DNA of 9,093 nt from Bacteroidota bacterium. GTDB taxonomy: Bacteria; Bacteroidota; Bacteroidia; B-17B0; Aurantibacillaceae. The stretch's first letter is position 1. Each line of letters begins with the position of its first letter. The notes beneath the pieces are model-generated. The model worked only from the letters and a program-made list of their open reading frames with translations, was not told the DNA's origin and did no database searches. Shown one piece after another: positions 1 to 6,202 of this stretch. The position numbers and the translations under genes are program-made. The stretch is from positions 1 through 9,093 of the forward strand of contig JANYGR010000023.1 in assembly GCA_025359355.1 (NCBI GenBank). Reading direction: 5' to 3'.

Positions 1-844
1 GTAAAATACCGTTCTCATCATAGATATAAGCTTTTCCGTCCATTAAACGGTTATTATCAAAAACACCGTCTTTTGTGATTTGTTTGTTTTTATTATAAGT
101 GATATTTTGTCCATTTAACACCATAGGTCCTTTAGAAGTTACACCATTAGGTTTTTCATCTGGTTTAAGAACTATTTTAGGAGCATTGTCAATTGGAGAT
201 TCTTTAATTTTAACAATTGGTTTTTTAGGTTGGTATTCTTTAATAGAAGCCATGTCCACATTACCATCATTATAGGTTTTTTCTGCTTTTAAATCTCCAT
301 TCTCATGGTATTCTTTGATAACACCAGCTTCTTTACCATTTACAAAACTTCCTTCAATGGCTAATTGTCCATTCTCATAAAAATATTTCACAGGACCTTC
401 TCTTTTTCCACTTGCATTAAAGTTGAATTCATGTTGTGGTTGTCCATTTTCATAATACAACTTATATGGACCTGTCCAACGGTTATTTTTCCAAATTCCT
501 TCTTCTGATACTTTGCCATTTTCATGATACATAATAGCGTAACCATCAGTTCGTCCGTTTTGGAATGTTAACTGATTTTTCATATTACCGTTACAGTAAA
601 ATTCTAACCACTTACCAACTTTACGGTTGTCGCTGTATTTTCCTTTTTCAGCTACCTGATCTTCTGCGTAACAAGATCCAGGCTTATGTTTACCTTTCAA
701 AACCCATTGCCCTTGCTTTTTACCTAAAGCATCAATTAAATTGATGGTATCTTTACCAGATGGACCGCCAAATTCATAAGATTGGGATTGAGCTTGACTC
801 ATTTGATAAACTAAAAAAATCAAGATAAAATATACTTTTCTCAT
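1..844 (-). CDS. Secreted MORN/YwqK-type repeat protein (3' end cut by window edge)
   Basis: The reading frame is open from an ATG at 844 to the left edge, 281 codons with no stop, so the C-terminus is missing. Residues 1-19 (MRKVYFILIFLVYQMSQAQ) form a signal peptide, so the protein is exported. Residues 80-190 are a run of short beta-hairpin repeats ending in the YxENG type signature: the NG pairs fall at 86, 110, 134, 159 and 183, a period of 24-25 residues. A further YDENG at 275-279 after a Lys/Pro-rich linker (about 200-235) starts a second block. This is the MORN_2 repeat pattern of proteins that databases often call 'YwqK family antitoxin'. The molecular function of the exported Bacteroidota versions is not known to me; a surface or periplasmic binding role is a guess. 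It is the last gene read leftwards, 175 bases downstream of the threonine dehydrogenase. Confidence 0.85.
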   Translation of the reverse strand, partial: MRKVYFILIFLVYQMSQAQSQSYEFGGPSGKDTINLIDALGKKQGQWVLKGKHKPGSCYAEDQVAEKGKYSDNRKVGKWLEFYCNGNMKNQLTFQNGRTDGYAIMYHENGKVSEEGIWKNNRWTGPYKLYYENGQPQHEFNFNASGKREGPVKYFYENGQLAIEGSFVNGKEAGVIKEYHENGDLKAEKTYNDGNVDMASIKEYQPKKPIVKIKESPIDNAPKIVLKPDEKPNGVTSKGPMVLNGQNITYNKNKQITKDGVFDNNRLMDGKAYIYDENGIL

Positions 845-878
845 AGGCTTTAATATTTATTGAACAGATATGCTTTTA

Positions 879-909
879 CTAAATTATGTATTTTTGTTGT
901 ACTTTAAAA
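879..909 (-). promoter_or_regulatory. Weak candidate -33/-7 promoter for the MORN-repeat gene
   Basis: Read on the minus strand, TTTT (909-906), a 19-base spacer and TAATTTAG (886-879) resemble the Bacteroidota promoter TTTG-N19-TAnnTTTG, with one mismatch in each box. The implied start of transcription near 874 would give a leader of about 30 bases before the ATG at 844. In DNA this AT-rich such a match can occur by chance. Nothing else was recognised in the 845-1019 gap, and no strong terminator for the upstream dehydrogenase gene was seen there. Confidence 0.25.
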
Positions 910-1019
910 CTAAAATTAGACAAACAAGGCATTTTTAACGATGATTAATTAAAAATGAATTTAACTTGTGTGGTTGTACGCCATTTAGAATTAAAAAGTT
1001 ACGTCTTACGGAGCATTTT

Positions 1020-1961
1020 TTATGCCAAGTTTGTTAACATATTCTCGACTAACGACGAAAGATCGTATTTTGACGACCAACCCCAATCTTCTTTAGCTCT
1101 ATCTTCATTAATACTTTTTGGCCAACTATCCGCAATTGCTTGTCGAAAGTCTTGATTGTAAGAAATGGTGAAATCGGGGATATGTTTTTTAATTTCAGAA
1201 GCTATTTGTTCAGGTGTAAAGCTAATGCCTGCTATATTATAACTACCTCTAATTTTAATTTGTTCTGCCGGAACATGCATGATTTCAATTGTTGCTCTAA
1301 TGGCATCTTCCATGTGCATCATTGGTAATGCGGTTTGAGCGCTTAAAAAACACTCATAGGTTTTGTTTTTTAGAGCTTGATGAAAAATATGTACGGCATA
1401 ATCCGTGGTTCCTCCGCCTGGAGCGGATTTCCAGCCAATTAAGCCAGGGTAACGCAAACTACGAACATCTACTCCGAATTTATGAAAATACCACTCACAC
1501 CAACGTTCTCCTGCTTGTTTACTAATACCATAAACGGTAGAAGGCTCCATTATTGTAAATTGCGGCGTATTTACACTTGGTGTAGTTGGTCCAAAAACCG
1601 CTATTGAGCTAGGCCAGTAGACCTTGGCTATATGTTTTTCTTTTGCTAAATCTAATATATTAAATAAGCCCTCCATATTTAACTTCCATGCAAACATGGG
1701 GTTTTGCTCACCAGTAGCCGATAATAGAGCCGCTAATAGGTACACATGAGAAATACCATGTTTTTTAACGATATTCAGTAAAGCATCTTTATCTAAAACA
1801 TCTAACTTTTCAAACGGATTAACAGCTAATGCTGGAATTGGCTTTAAATCAGCGGCTATCACATTACTTGATCCATACAATAAACTGAGTTCTTGGGCTA
1901 ATTCAATACCAATTTGTCCACCAGCACCTATAATTAAAATTTTATCTTCTTTGTTGTACAT
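1020..1961 (-). CDS. tdh: L-threonine 3-dehydrogenase, short-chain (epimerase-like) type
   Basis: This enzyme oxidises L-threonine with NAD+ to 2-amino-3-ketobutyrate, the first step of threonine breakdown to glycine and acetyl-CoA. The 313 residues match the usual 310-320 of the NAD-dependent epimerase/dehydratase-type enzyme. The Rossmann glycine motif GAGGQIG is at 12-18, the first acidic residue after strand two is D38, and the catalytic group is S118/S119, Y144 and K148 (YGISK). The YPGLIGW stretch at 171-177 and GGGTTDYA at 182-189 are hallmarks that separate threonine dehydrogenase from UDP-sugar epimerases. It is unrelated to the zinc-dependent Tdh of E. coli. The usual partner, 2-amino-3-ketobutyrate CoA ligase, is not in the window. 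A candidate promoter lies about 40 bases upstream of the ATG, back to back with that of trhO. The symbol is by function; the domain family could also be annotated simply as NAD-dependent epimerase. Confidence 0.92.
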   Translation of the reverse strand: MYNKEDKILIIGAGGQIGIELAQELSLLYGSSNVIAADLKPIPALAVNPFEKLDVLDKDALLNIVKKHGISHVYLLAALLSATGEQNPMFAWKLNMEGLFNILDLAKEKHIAKVYWPSSIAVFGPTTPSVNTPQFTIMEPSTVYGISKQAGERWCEWYFHKFGVDVRSLRYPGLIGWKSAPGGGTTDYAVHIFHQALKNKTYECFLSAQTALPMMHMEDAIRATIEIMHVPAEQIKIRGSYNIAGISFTPEQIASEIKKHIPDFTISYNQDFRQAIADSWPKSINEDRAKEDWGWSSKYDLSSLVENMLTNLA

Positions 1962-1994
1962 GATAAAAGTCAGGTAAGTTTTTTAGTTTTTTAC

Positions 1995-2002
1995 TACCTT
2001 CG
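1995..2002 (+). promoter_or_regulatory. Candidate -7 box for the trhO-hmgA pair
   Basis: TACCTTCG differs by one base from TAnnTTTG and sits directly against the -7 box of the divergent dehydrogenase promoter. No good -33 element is seen 17-21 bases upstream, so the call is weak. If used, transcription would start near 2007, with a leader of about 90 bases before the ATG at 2101. No other convincing -7 box was seen on this strand between the two genes. Confidence 0.3.
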
Positions 2003-2033
2003 CAAACGTAACTAAAAATGTGCTAATTTGAAA
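2003..2033 (-). promoter_or_regulatory. Candidate -33/-7 promoter for the threonine dehydrogenase gene
   Basis: On the minus strand TTTC (2033-2030), a spacer of exactly 19 bases and TACGTTTG (2010-2003) fit the Bacteroidota sigma-A promoter TTTG-N19-TAnnTTTG with a perfect -7 box and one mismatch in the -33 box. Transcription would begin near 1998, leaving a leader of about 37 bases before the ATG at 1961. This is the best-matching promoter in the window whose position also makes sense for its gene. Confidence 0.5.
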
Positions 2034-2100
2034 ATCTATCACTTCCTTTAAGTTACTAAATAAAAAATAGTATAACCTGCAATTGTATCTATTTATGAAG

Positions 2101-3165
2101 ATGCCTGAATTAAGAAACAGAATTAATAAAGACGAACTTAAACGTCGTTTAGCTCAAGAAAGTATTGAGCGAGTAACTTTCTCTTTTTACAAATATGTAA
2201 AAATTGAAAATCCTAAAGAACTTCGCGATAGTTTATTTATGCAATGGACTGAGTTAAATTGCTTTGGCAGAATATATATTGCCCATGAAGGAATTAACGC
2301 GCAAATGAGTGTCCCTAAAGTCAATTGGGATGAATTCGTTAATCAATTATATCAAGATAATCGGTTTACAAACGTACCTTTTAAAATTGCTGTAGATGAT
2401 GACGGAAAATCATTTTACAAATTAATTATTAAGGTAAAAGATAAAGTGGTTGCGGATGGTATTATTGACAACGATTTTGACGCATCTAATACTGGAACTT
2501 ATTTGAACGCTGAAGGTTTTAATAAAGCGATTGAAGATCCAAATACGATTGTAGTTGACATGCGCAATCACTACGAAAGTGAAGTTGGACGGTTTGATCA
2601 TGCGTTTTGTCCAGATGCAGATACCTTTAGAGAAGAATTACCTTTGGTAGTTGATCACTTAAAAGGACAAGAAGATAAAAAAGTGATTATGTATTGTACA
2701 GGCGGTATTCGCTGCGAAAAGGCGAGCGCTTATTTAAAACATAAAGGCTTTAAAGACGTTAATCACTTACAAGGTGGCATTATACAGTATGCCAAAGAAG
2801 TGAAAGAACAAGGATTAGAAAGTAAATTCAGAGGAATTAATTTTGTGTTTGATGAACGCATTGGAGAACGCATTACGAACGACGTTTTAAGTAACTGCCA
2901 TCAATGTGGAAAACCCTGCGATACTCATGTTAATTGTAAGAATGATGATTGTCATTTATTATTTATACAATGTGATGCATGTGCCGAAAAAATGCAAGGC
3001 TGTTGCACTCCTAAATGTCAGGAAATTGCGGCTATGCCCATTGAGATGCAACGTGAATTAAGAAAGGGTAGAATGAAAAATGGTCCAGAGTGCTTGTCTG
3101 TTTATAAAAGTAGATTACGTCCGAATTTGGCGGAAATAATAAAAAATGATTTATCTTTAAAATAA
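2101..3165 (+). CDS. trhO: tRNA uridine(34) hydroxylase TrhO (YceA/rhodanese family)
   Basis: TrhO uses molecular oxygen to hydroxylate uridine 34 in the wobble position of a set of tRNAs, giving 5-hydroxyuridine. The protein of 354 residues is collinear with E. coli TrhO (about 350) as I recall it. The N-terminal ferredoxin-like domain spans about 20-115 and carries GRIYIAHEGINAQ. The rhodanese domain, about 135-240, has the active-site loop CTGGIRCEK with the catalytic cysteine at 199. The Cys-rich tail (about 266-306) has CxxCGxPC and CxxC pairs, probably for metal binding. The frame is open upstream to a TTG at 2083 and an ATG at 2095. I chose ATG 2101 because it gives MPELRNRI, which lines up with the start of the E. 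coli protein (MPVLHNRI). hmgA follows after 16 bases, so the two are probably cotranscribed. Confidence 0.95.
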   Translation: MPELRNRINKDELKRRLAQESIERVTFSFYKYVKIENPKELRDSLFMQWTELNCFGRIYIAHEGINAQMSVPKVNWDEFVNQLYQDNRFTNVPFKIAVDDDGKSFYKLIIKVKDKVVADGIIDNDFDASNTGTYLNAEGFNKAIEDPNTIVVDMRNHYESEVGRFDHAFCPDADTFREELPLVVDHLKGQEDKKVIMYCTGGIRCEKASAYLKHKGFKDVNHLQGGIIQYAKEVKEQGLESKFRGINFVFDERIGERITNDVLSNCHQCGKPCDTHVNCKNDDCHLLFIQCDACAEKMQGCCTPKCQEIAAMPIEMQRELRKGRMKNGPECLSVYKSRLRPNLAEIIKNDLSLK

Positions 3166-3181
3166 AAATTAAACTAATTAT

Positions 3182-4339
3182 ATGCCCATATATCATCACT
3201 TAGGTAATATTCCTCAAAAGCGACATACTATTTTTAAATCTCCTCAGGGAAATTTTTATTACGAACAATTATTCGGTACTGAGGGTTTTAGTGGGCACTC
3301 GTCTCTATCCTACCATGTTCATCGCCCAACACAGGTAAAAGAAATTATTAAAAGTTATTCTGTTCAACCTAAAATAGCGATTGATAAAAACATTAAGTCT
3401 TTGTTACTAAAAGGTTTTGAGATAAAACCAACTGCCGATTTTTTAGAAAGTAGAAAAACGCTTTTATTAAATAGCGACTGTCAAATTGGATTAGCAGCCC
3501 CAACAGAAAGCTTAACGAAGTACTTTTACAAAAATGCAGATGCTGATGAGCTTATTTTTATTCATAAAGGTAAAGGAAAACTAAGAACTTTTATGGGTAA
3601 TATTCATTTTGAGTATGGCGATTATTTAGTTATTCCGCGAGGAATGATCTACCAAATAGAATTTGAAACTTCAGAAAACCGCTTACTTTATGTAGAATCT
3701 CATGCGCCTTATTATACTCCAAAACGCTACAAAAGCTCTTCTGGTCAGCTTTTGGAGCATTCGCCTTTTTGTGAACGTGATTTTAAATTACCAACCGAAT
3801 TAGAAACGCATGATGAGAAAGGAGATTTCATTATCAAAATAAAAAAAGAAGGAATGATGCATGAAGTTCTATACGCCACTCATCCTTTTGACGTTGTTGG
3901 TTGGGATGGTTATAATTTCCCTTATGGATTTAGCATTCACAACTTTGAACCTATTACAGGCCGCGTGCATCAACCACCTCCAGTACATCAAACATTTGAA
4001 ACATCAACTTTTGTTGTTTGTTCATTTGTGCCTCGTTTATACGATTATCATCCTCTTGCTATTCCTGCACCATATAATCATAGTAATATAGATAGTGATG
4101 AAGTATTATATTATGTGGACGGTGATTTTATGAGTCGTAATAATATTGAACAAGGTCATATTACATTACACCCAAAAGGTATTCCTCATGGACCTGCACC
4201 TGGAGCAATGGAACGAAGCATTGGACAAACAGTTACACAAGAATTGGCCGTGATGGTAGACACATTCCGTCCGTTACAAGTTACGGAAGAAGCGATGGGA
4301 ATTGATGATGGGAAATATTATAAAAGCTGGGTAGAGTAA
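3182..4339 (+). CDS. hmgA: Homogentisate 1,2-dioxygenase
   Basis: This cytoplasmic iron(II) enzyme opens the aromatic ring of homogentisate with O2 to give maleylacetoacetate, the central step of tyrosine and phenylalanine degradation. The 385 residues are shorter than the human enzyme (445) but have the same layout: an N-terminal cupin-like half with SYHVHRPT at 43-50 and GDYLVIPRGM at 146-155, and a C-terminal half with the active site. VHQTFE at 268-273 holds the likely catalytic histidine, and SFVPR is at 281-285. The iron ligands are H300, an acidic residue at 306/307, and H336 (PHGP). The H300 to acid spacing is discussed in the findings. The gene begins 16 bases after trhO and faces the next gene tail to tail. 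The partner hydroxyphenylpyruvate dioxygenase and the downstream isomerase and hydrolase are not in the window, so the pathway must be encoded elsewhere. Confidence 0.9.
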   Translation: MPIYHHLGNIPQKRHTIFKSPQGNFYYEQLFGTEGFSGHSSLSYHVHRPTQVKEIIKSYSVQPKIAIDKNIKSLLLKGFEIKPTADFLESRKTLLLNSDCQIGLAAPTESLTKYFYKNADADELIFIHKGKGKLRTFMGNIHFEYGDYLVIPRGMIYQIEFETSENRLLYVESHAPYYTPKRYKSSSGQLLEHSPFCERDFKLPTELETHDEKGDFIIKIKKEGMMHEVLYATHPFDVVGWDGYNFPYGFSIHNFEPITGRVHQPPPVHQTFETSTFVVCSFVPRLYDYHPLAIPAPYNHSNIDSDEVLYYVDGDFMSRNNIEQGHITLHPKGIPHGPAPGAMERSIGQTVTQELAVMVDTFRPLQVTEEAMGIDDGKYYKSWVE

Positions 4340-4361
4340 GGATTTATGATATGTAAATCTT
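4339..4361. terminator. Possible two-way terminator hairpin between convergent genes
   Basis: GATTTA (4341-4346) and TAAATC (4354-4359) pair perfectly around a 7-base loop, and the stem extends by a G-U and an A-U pair at 4340/4360 and 4339/4361. It fills the 20-base gap between the stop codons of hmgA (4337-4339) and the leftward gene (4360-4362). The stem is AT-rich and no clean U tract follows on either strand, so its strength as a terminator is doubtful; the position is the main support. Confidence 0.35.
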
Positions 4362-4998
4362 ACTTAATTTTCAGTTTGCCTTTGCGCCAAGCATCGATAA
4401 ATTGAGCCCAAGCCAAAGGATTTAATAAACTAATACTTGGGTATTGACCAGCTTGATAAAGCTTAGTATACTGTTGTTGCATACGCACTCTGTAATTCGC
4501 CGCAGCATCCATAGAACCACCTTTTATAGAAGCTCGTACATCTTCATTATCCATGTTTTTATATGCTCGTTCTATATCTGTATCTGATAAATCTAAATTA
4601 AGAATCGCACGTTTAAATTGTTCTTTACTTGGCCAAGGAAACACATTAACTGTGGCTAATTGAATAGTATCTTTCGTTAAGATTTGAATAATAGAATAAT
4701 GTCTTCCTGTTAAAGTATCCGCTAAATTGTATGATTTGGATTTATGATTAATGGAAAAAAATTGCATCTCATCACCAGCTTTTGCAACTACCGTAAAAAA
4801 GCCATAAAAGTCACTCACCGTGCCTGAACGGGTACCCTTAAGCATAATAGATACAAAAGGCAATGGCTGTAAACTATCGTCCAATACAACTCCCGAAATT
4901 TGAATATATTTATCGGGCACCGCATTTTGCGTATTAGTTGTTTGAGAATAGTGCTTTAAAGAAATAAATATTAAAATGTAAAATAATAATTGTTTCAT
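4360..4998 (-). CDS. Exported protein with a stand-alone carboxypeptidase-like regulatory domain
   Basis: The protein has 212 residues. MKQLLFYILIFISLKHYSQ at 1-19 is a signal peptide without a lipobox cysteine, so export to the periplasm or surface is likely. Residues about 31-118 form a CarboxypepD_reg-like beta-sandwich: ISGVVLDDSLQPLPFVSIMLKGTRSGTVSD followed by an FYGFFTV strand. In this phylum the domain usually sits at the front of TonB-dependent receptors. Here no plug or barrel follows: instead there is VNVFPWPSKEQFKRAIL (117-133), a hydrophilic helical segment, and an aromatic end with NPLAWAQFIDAW (193-204) and a basic tail. This stand-alone form is common in Bacteroidota, but I know of no established function. 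Its only close neighbour is the convergent hmgA, which suggests no shared role. No convincing promoter was seen upstream, where a small ORF lies nine bases away. Confidence 0.8.
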   Translation of the reverse strand: MKQLLFYILIFISLKHYSQTTNTQNAVPDKYIQISGVVLDDSLQPLPFVSIMLKGTRSGTVSDFYGFFTVVAKAGDEMQFFSINHKSKSYNLADTLTGRHYSIIQILTKDTIQLATVNVFPWPSKEQFKRAILNLDLSDTDIERAYKNMDNEDVRASIKGGSMDAAANYRVRMQQQYTKLYQAGQYPSISLLNPLAWAQFIDAWRKGKLKIK

Positions 4999-5007
4999 GT
5001 GTAGTAG

Positions 5008-5112
5008 TTATTGTTTTTTAGTTATCATAACTCGTGTCGCGTTACTCGGCACGGTATACCCATCTTCATTGATGCTTGTTTTTAATAAACTCATTGTAAA
5101 TGGGTATTTCAT
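5008..5112 (-). CDS. Possible small protein, 34 residues, unrecognised
   Basis: An ATG at 5112 opens a frame of 34 codons ending with TAA at 5010-5008, only nine bases upstream of the ATG of the carboxypeptidase-regulatory-domain gene and on the same strand. The product would begin MKYPFTMSLL and end VMITKKQ, with no signal peptide, membrane segment or motif I know. It has a normal amino acid mix, with GVP/ACGT-balanced codons such as GTG, CCG and GCG, unlike the Lys/Asn/Ile/Phe runs that random frames in AT-rich DNA give, and it covers the least AT-rich part of this gap. It could be a small protein, a translated leader, or chance. Chance is quite possible at this length. Confidence 0.3.
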   Translation of the reverse strand: MKYPFTMSLLKTSINEDGYTVPSNATRVMITKKQ

Positions 5113-5132
5113 TTTAACGATTGTTTAGATGT

Positions 5133-5200
5133 AAAGCTAAGGTTTTATAAGTATTTTTCTATAAAATTAAACATAAATTAACATCCATCAACTTAGCTTT
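5133..5200. repeat. Nested inverted repeats in an intergenic stretch
   Basis: AAAGCTAAG (5133-5141) and CTTAGCTTT (5192-5200) are perfect 9-base inverted repeats 50 bases apart. Between them TTTTATA (5143-5149) and TATAAAA (5160-5166) can form an inner hairpin with a 10-base loop, and AAATTAAACAT/AAATTAACAT (5164-5184) is an imperfect tandem pair. The arms lie in the divergent gap between the leftward genes and the DUF2279 gene. They could be regulator sites or RNA structure; AT-rich inner pairing is easily produced by chance, the outer pair less so. Confidence 0.35.
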
Positions 5201-5206
5201 CTATTT

Positions 5207-5238
5207 TTAGAATAAATATTAATAATTGAGTAACTTTA
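5207..5238 (+). promoter_or_regulatory. Candidate -33/-7 promoter for the DUF2279 gene
   Basis: TTAG (5207-5210), a 20-base spacer and TAACTTTA (5231-5238) match TTTG-N19-TAnnTTTG with one mismatch in each box. Transcription would begin near 5243, about 24 bases before the TTG start at 5267, which is a sensible leader. A second, better-matching set lies just downstream (TTAG 5239-5242, 19 bases, TATCTTTG 5262-5269) but overlaps the start codon; see findings. Confidence 0.3.
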
Positions 5239-5266
5239 TTAGCTCCAAATTAACAAGATAATATCT

Positions 5267-6160
5267 TTGAGAATACGAATTTTCATATTTCTTTTTTGCT
5301 TTGTAAATAGCATTCTATTTGCCTCAGATTCTAGTTCTGTTTTCAAAAAACGCAAAATAGTGCTGGGGATTACTTCAGTTGCATTAACATCAAGTTCGTT
5401 GGTATACCTTAATCAAGCTTGGTATCAACAATATAACACGTCTCAATTTCATTTTTTTAATGATAATGATGAGTGGCTACAAATGGATAAATGCGGGCAC
5501 ACACTAACAACTTACCAAACAGGAAGATTAATGATGAATGCCATGGAATGGGCAGGATATACTAAAAAAAAACAATTAGTCATTGGTGGTTTGAGCGGCT
5601 TTGCCTACATGAGTGCAATTGAAACAATGGACGGCTATAGTCAGGGATGGGGCTTTAGCTGGGGAGATATGAGCGCTAACATACTTGGTAGCGGATTAGC
5701 TATCGGTCAAAAAATACTTTGGAATGAACAACGAATTCAATTAAAGTTTTCTTATGCTTCGTCTTCTTACGCTCAATATAATACTAGTTTACTGGGCAAA
5801 TCTTTCTCACAGCAAATATTGAAAGATTATAATGGACAAACATACTGGTTGAGTATTAACCCATCAGCATTTATGAAACCTGAAACTAAATTTCCAAAAT
5901 GGTTGAATATTGCCGTAGGTTATGGCGCCAATGGCATGATTGGCGCAGTAAATAACAATATGATTATAACTGATAAAGATGGAAATGTAATTAATTTTAA
6001 CCGTTACCGTCAATGCTATTTATCGTTAGATGCGGATTTAACAAGGATTAAAACAAAATCTAAAGTTTTAAAAACTATTTTCTCTTGTCTCAATATTATA
6101 AAAATTCCTTTTCCAAATATTGAATTTAGTGAAGGAAAAATTAAAGGTAATTATTTCTAA
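5267..6160 (+). CDS. DUF2279 (YfiM-like) exported or membrane protein
   Basis: The protein has 297 residues if it starts at TTG 5267. That start gives a good signal peptide or anchor (RIRIFIFLFCFVNSILFAS, 2-20), and an in-frame TAG at 5240-5242 with no ATG between leaves no other usual start. A second hydrophobic stretch is at 31-47. The core has the family signatures LNQAWY (48-53), FHFFNDNDEWLQMDKCGH (61-78), IETMDGYSQGWGFSWGD (118-134) and MSANILG (135-141), with invariant-looking D74, K75, H78, E119, D122 and D134. The C-terminal part (about 205-297) is beta-rich and ends in the family's typical RIKTKSKVLKTIFSCLNIIKIPFPNIEF block. DUF2279 proteins are predicted periplasmic or membrane proteins of unknown function. 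The sigma factor gene follows after 42 bases, so cotranscription is possible but not certain. Confidence 0.82.
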   Translation: MRIRIFIFLFCFVNSILFASDSSSVFKKRKIVLGITSVALTSSSLVYLNQAWYQQYNTSQFHFFNDNDEWLQMDKCGHTLTTYQTGRLMMNAMEWAGYTKKKQLVIGGLSGFAYMSAIETMDGYSQGWGFSWGDMSANILGSGLAIGQKILWNEQRIQLKFSYASSSYAQYNTSLLGKSFSQQILKDYNGQTYWLSINPSAFMKPETKFPKWLNIAVGYGANGMIGAVNNNMIITDKDGNVINFNRYRQCYLSLDADLTRIKTKSKVLKTIFSCLNIIKIPFPNIEFSEGKIKGNYF

Positions 6161-6202
6161 CCTAATTAAACTTTTAACTATAAATAAAGTCCAACAAATT
6201 AT

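Noticed and set aside
1..844. Toxin-antitoxin system based on the YwqK-like repeat protein
   Set aside because: The protein has a signal peptide, and no toxin-like gene lies beside it; the antitoxin name is inherited from database labels.
889..896. TATTTTTG as a plus-strand -7 box
   Set aside because: The nearest TTG upstream is 26 bases away, too far, and no plus-strand gene follows.
955..1525. Three plus-strand ORFs (955-1155, 1140-1328, 1322-1525)
   Set aside because: All but the first part lie opposite the well-supported threonine dehydrogenase gene, show no known motif and have low-complexity or Cys/Phe/His-rich content typical of antisense frames.
2083..2100. Upstream TTG (2083) or ATG (2095) as the start of trhO
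   Set aside because: The ATG at 2101 aligns with the N-terminus of E. coli TrhO; the extra residues add nothing conserved. ATG 2095 cannot be fully excluded.
3861..4091. Plus-strand ORF of 76 codons with hydrophobic content
   Set aside because: It lies inside hmgA in another frame across the conserved catalytic region; its Leu/Ile runs come from reading that gene out of frame.
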